From Terfezia claveryi (lineage: Eukaryota > Ascomycota > Pezizomycetes > Pezizales > Pezizaceae): DNA of 30,868 bases. The stretch lies in NCBI GenBank assembly GCA_015179025.1, contig WHUX01000411.1, positions 1 to 30,868 of the forward strand. Direction: 5' to 3'. The notes under the pieces are model-generated. The model made no database searches. It saw only the letters and a program-made list of their open reading frames with translations, and had not been told where the DNA came from. Of the stretch, positions 27,764 through 30,868 are shown piece by piece (positions within the stretch are counted from its first letter, which is position 1; each line of letters begins with the position of its first letter). A program made the position numbers and the translations under genes.

Positions 27764-29407
27764 GTTGCTCACATGGCTTATATGAGTTTGCGGAGTCAGT
27801 GTACTTTCACGTATCCAAGGCAACTTATTCATTATATCCGCAACCAATATCGGCGATGTTAGATTGTTCTTATTGAATATATGAATATCATTGTCTCTTG
27901 CGACCAGTACTGCCTTATATTTGATGGCGTTCCAAGCAAATAAGCTGTGATTTAGAGTAGGAACATATAGGACGTTGGTAAGCAGTATTGCTTTGGTTGT
28001 GTTAGGTAGAGCAGCATTGAGTATGACGGTGCCCTTTCCTTCTACTGGTAATAGGTTATTACCCCCAACTTTGACAACTCCAGAATGTAGTTCAATCATG
28101 TGGAATAGTCCTATATCTGAAGTCATATGTGCCGTTGCACATGTGTCTAGTTTCCAGGTGTACGAGCCTTGGTTAGGCTGAGAAGTTGCTAATGCTTCAG
28201 ATTGATCATTTGCAGTGGAGACTAATGCTTCAGCGAAAGCGAAGGAAGCCTGAGCTACCTGAACTGTTTCAGTCGTAGCAGCTTGATTGGTTTTAGCAGC
28301 TTGTTTGGCCGCTGTGGTTTTCTTGCTTTGTTGATCCTGCTTAAGCTTTCTGCAGTCTTGCCAGACGTGTCCCTTGGATCGATGTCTGTGTTTCTTGCAG
28401 TAAGTACACACTCTAGTACCGGGTTCGGTGGTTTCTTTTGTGTCTTGCTCGGATTTCTTTCTTCTGGCCTTACTGTTTTTGGCGGTATTGGCGGCAAGGG
28501 CTGTATTGTTATTGTTTTTGGTGCCGTTGGTGTTGTTACCGCCATTGTAGTTAGAGAGCTGGTTGTTAATGGCAAGGCCAATAAGTCTCTCTTTTAGATC
28601 TTCATAAGTAAGATGATCTTTTGTTGTTAGATTGTCTACGACATTGGGATAGTGCGTTACTAGAGAAGCAAGGAGATATTCTCTTTTGGCTTCTTCATTC
28701 TCTAACATCATTCTGTAGATAGCTTTGAAGCTAGCTGGACGAGCGTTAGACGTAAGCGCATGGAGGCGCATCCACCGTGTTTCAAAGGTTTCAATAAAGT
28801 CGGAGGTTGACTGAGAAGGGTCAAGAGTGGAAGAGAGCGAATTGAAGGCATGAATTTCATGAACGAAGGACAGTGGAGTGTCCTTATAATAAGTCTTTCG
28901 CAAGTATTACCAGATGTTGTGTGCTGTTCTATGTCGTCCAATTTGTAGCATGATTTGGTCAGAGACTACTTGAATTATGAGAAGCAGAGATTCTGTCTCA
29001 ATATGCTTGTGCCTCGCTCGTTCTGCAGCTGTTGCGTTCACAGGTGGTTGGTAACCATTGACAACTACCTGAGTGGCTTCTAGAGCATCGAAAACCATCA
29101 ACATCTGTTGCGACCATAGATCGTAGTTTTTGGAGCCTTCTAATATAGTCAGGCATTCGATTTTCACGCTTGACTTGAAGTCTCTTGGTGGTGGCATCGG
29201 AACGGGAGCTTCCGCTGCAGACGTGGAGAAATCTGGGGGAGGTGGAGGTGGTGGTGGTGGTGGTGGTGTTCTTTGAGCTGCTTTAGACACATGTACAGTG
29301 TCCAATATTTCCTCATCACTATCATCATCATCGTACAGATGTTGAGGACGCTGTGCAGGCATTTTAGAGCGAGCACGCGATCTGGAGGGTCCAGCTTGAG
29401 AAGACAT
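27764..29407 (-). pseudogene. gag: Element C gag and protease
   Basis: The frame starts at ATG 29407 (MSSQAGPSRSRARS), 50 bp inside the 5' LTR. An acidic stretch (DDDDSDEE) and a run of eleven Pro precede the copia gag core (NYDLWSQQMLMVFDALE). A TAA at 28907-28909, fitting CAA by one C-to-T change, follows the HNIW motif; the same frame then continues. The zinc knuckle CTYCKKHRHRSKGHVWQDC has a widened CX2CX9HX4C spacing. The protease has LDTCATAHM at the place of the usual DSGAxxH motif. The frame ends in the duplicated block at about 27761. Apart from the stop and the duplication the sequence is open. Confidence 0.88.
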
Positions 29408-29421
29408 TTTTGCGTTATTCG

Positions 29422-29457
29422 TATGCGGCTCAGAGCGCGTGATCCGGGCTCATAACC
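29422..29457 (-). other. Element C primer-binding site (half initiator tRNA-Met)
   Basis: Directly after the 5' LTR the minus strand reads GGTTATGAGCCC, the complement of the GGGCTCATAACC anticodon arm of eukaryotic initiator tRNA-Met. A further 20 bp include complement to the AGCGCG of the D-arm side. This is the copia-type arrangement in which a cleaved 5' half of the tRNA primes minus-strand DNA. The match is read from sequence; tRNA identity is from general knowledge. Confidence 0.7.
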
Positions 29458-29759
29458 TATGAGAATAGGTGAGCGGTGAGAGCCGTGAGTCCAACGAAGG
29501 AAGATACGAATGTGGAAGAGCGGTCGAGAAGCACAGTGAATGAGCAAATAGCTTTGTATTGAGCAGCTATGAGATAGATCGATATCCTGAGAGATCTCCC
29601 AGTAAGGTGGGAATTACACAGCTATATATACATGAATGAACGTACATGTGAGTTCATGTGTGAGTTCATGTGTGAGTTCATATGGAAGATCACATGAAGG
29701 TTGAGCCGAAGGTTAAGCTAATAGGTATGGGCTGGAATGACACGAGCAACCTTCTAACA
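29458..29759 (-). repeat. Element C 5' LTR
   Basis: 302 bp, identical to the copy at 24223-24524 except that GTGTGAGTTC replaces GTGTAAGTTC in the third direct repeat. Confidence 0.93.
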
Positions 29760-29764
29760 GTCTG

Positions 29765-30868
29765 AATCAGTAAATCCTTCGAGTGAGAGAGGTTGTCCGA
29801 GTTTGTAGGTCAAGGTAAGATCGCGAGTACCCTTAAGGTAGCGTAGGACTCGTTTAACTGCTCCGAGGTGATCCTTCGATGGTTTGTGAGAGAATTGTGA
29901 GAGAAGTGTTACAGAGTAAGCCAGGTCAGGACGTGTTCCAATAACTGCATACATGAGTGATCCAACAATTTGTTGATAGAGGGAGATGTCGGTAACCTCA
30001 TCTTCATCTGTGCATTGTCGAAGAATATGGTTCGAGTCAAGAGGAAGAGTGACGGGGTTGCAGTCCATCATACCGAAACGTTCGAGGATCTTATCGATGT
30101 AGGAGGATTAGGATAGTGTGATACTGTGCTTGGAGTACTCAATTCGAATTCCTAGAAGCCAATGTAAGTTACCCATATCAGTTAACTTGAACTCTCGTTT
30201 GAGTGACTGTTTGGTAGACTTCATAATGGCTGAGTCTTTATATCCAAATAAAGTAATGTCGTCGACATAAAGGGCGAGTATAATTGTGCCAGACTTATGG
30301 ACGAACATGCAGGGGTCAAAGGCACAAGCAGAGAAACCTATTGTCAAGAGGAAAGATGTTAATCGTCCATACCACTGACGAAGAGACTGCTTTAATCCAT
30401 AAATGGATCAGTTAAGTTTAGCACACATGCCGTCAATCCGGGTGCCTTCCGGGAGTTGCATGTAGATAATTTCATTCAAAGAGCCGTAAAGGAAGGCTGC
30501 TTTGATATCCATTTGTTGAGGTTCCCATTGGAAGTGGGCAGATAAAGCAATAAGAAGGCGGAGAGAGTCATATCGGACAACAGGAGAGAAGATTTCGTCG
30601 AAGTCTGTGCCGGGTTGTTGTGAGAAACCTTGAGCAACTAGACGAGCCTTGTACCGATCGATATTCCCATTAGCATCTCGCTTAATCTTAAATACCCACT
30701 TGCTTCCAATAATATTCCTATCCTGTGTTGTTGGAACCACTTTCCAAACATCTTGATCCTTCATAGCTTCCAACTCATCGTTCATAGCCTTTCTCCATTT
30801 TCTTCATCAGGTGAATTAACAGCCTGTTTAAAGGTTCGAGGTTCATCACCATGTTGTAAGACTAAAGC
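29765..30868 (-). pseudogene. pol: Copia B pol, RT domain (continues off the window)
   Basis: The frame reads MNDELEAMKD, RYKARLVAQGFSQQPGTDF, DIKAAFLYGS, then TGA at 30408, SIYGLKQ, FDPCMFVH, catalytic YVDD at about 30271, LTDMGNLHWLLGI, TAA at 30108, YIDKILERFG and YLKGTRDLT up to FTDSD at 29765, where element C cuts in. Both stops fit C-to-T (CGA, CAA). Near 30798 a run of four A (minus strand) where five would keep the frame shifts the N-terminus (FKQAVNSPDEEN against KWRKAM). It belongs with the RNase H part at 23786-24222. Confidence 0.87.

Larger units (their letters stand above)
24223..29759 (-). mobile_element. Element C: complete, young Ty1/copia retrotransposon
   Basis: The element is 5,537 bp with 302-bp LTRs that differ at one position (A at 24437 or nearby against G), a perfect GTCTG target duplication and all domains in copia order: gag, protease, integrase, RT, RNase H. 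Defects are few: one TAA in gag, a 133-bp internal duplication, and two single-base frameshifts between integrase and RT. The near-identical LTRs make it the youngest insertion in the window. Confidence 0.95.

Noticed and set aside
28283..28597. 104-residue plus-strand hydrophobic ORF
   Set aside because: Antisense shadow of the element C gag zinc-knuckle region.
29422..29457. tRNA gene-like sequence on the plus strand
   Set aside because: Only the 5' half of an initiator tRNA-like sequence is present, and it lies exactly at the primer-binding site of element C.

Overview
The window looks like a transposon graveyard from a filamentous ascomycete (Pezizomycotina-type) nuclear genome. The evidence is Ty3/gypsy chromoviruses with C-terminal chromodomains, Ty1/copia elements, a TA-target DNA transposon pair, and dense C-to-T/G-to-A decay of the kind left by repeat-induced point mutation (RIP) or methyl-cytosine deamination. 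I see no convincing rRNA or tRNA gene and no bacterial-style operon. The species cannot be named from the sequence.

Layout. 1-2500: minisatellites, one decayed chromovirus LTR fragment, hairpins and a perfect 48-bp palindrome. 2500-3800: the only island that does not look transposon-derived, with one hypothetical minus-strand ORF (possibly secreted). 3822-6279: two related TA-flanked DNA transposons (E1, E2) in opposite orientation, with pogo/CENP-B-like transposase remnants. 6280-6734: a copia-type solo LTR. 6735-8747: AT-rich relics, including a possible non-LTR 3' end.

8748-16561: an old chromovirus LTR (LTR-a) split by a full-length chromovirus, G1 (9003-16150, minus strand), which carries both LTRs, gag, pol and a chromodomain. 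G1 is itself interrupted by a 1.23-kb insertion (11504-12736) holding a 147-bp higher-order minisatellite. 16672-20563: a heavily mutated chromovirus, G2 (minus), with its own solo-LTR insertion at 17731-18369. 20564-21301: the start of a decayed copia element, D (plus). 21302-23145: the start of a well-preserved chromovirus, G3 (LTR, candidate PBS and gag, plus). 23146-30868: copia element B (minus, running off the right edge), split by a young, complete copia element C (24223-29759, minus; LTRs differ at one base in 302).

The right half therefore reads as nested insertions, G2 < D < G3 < B < C, with mutation load falling broadly inward. Three insertions (into G1 pol, G2 pol and copia B) are defined to the base by 5-bp target duplications whose removal restores an open domain. 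The least explained signal is a family of short hairpins, arms GACACTCGAACA / TGTTCGGGTGTC, that recurs in two chromovirus LTR families and in the nested minisatellite. A second palindrome, TCACCTG...CAGGTGA, is shared by LTRs of two chromovirus families.
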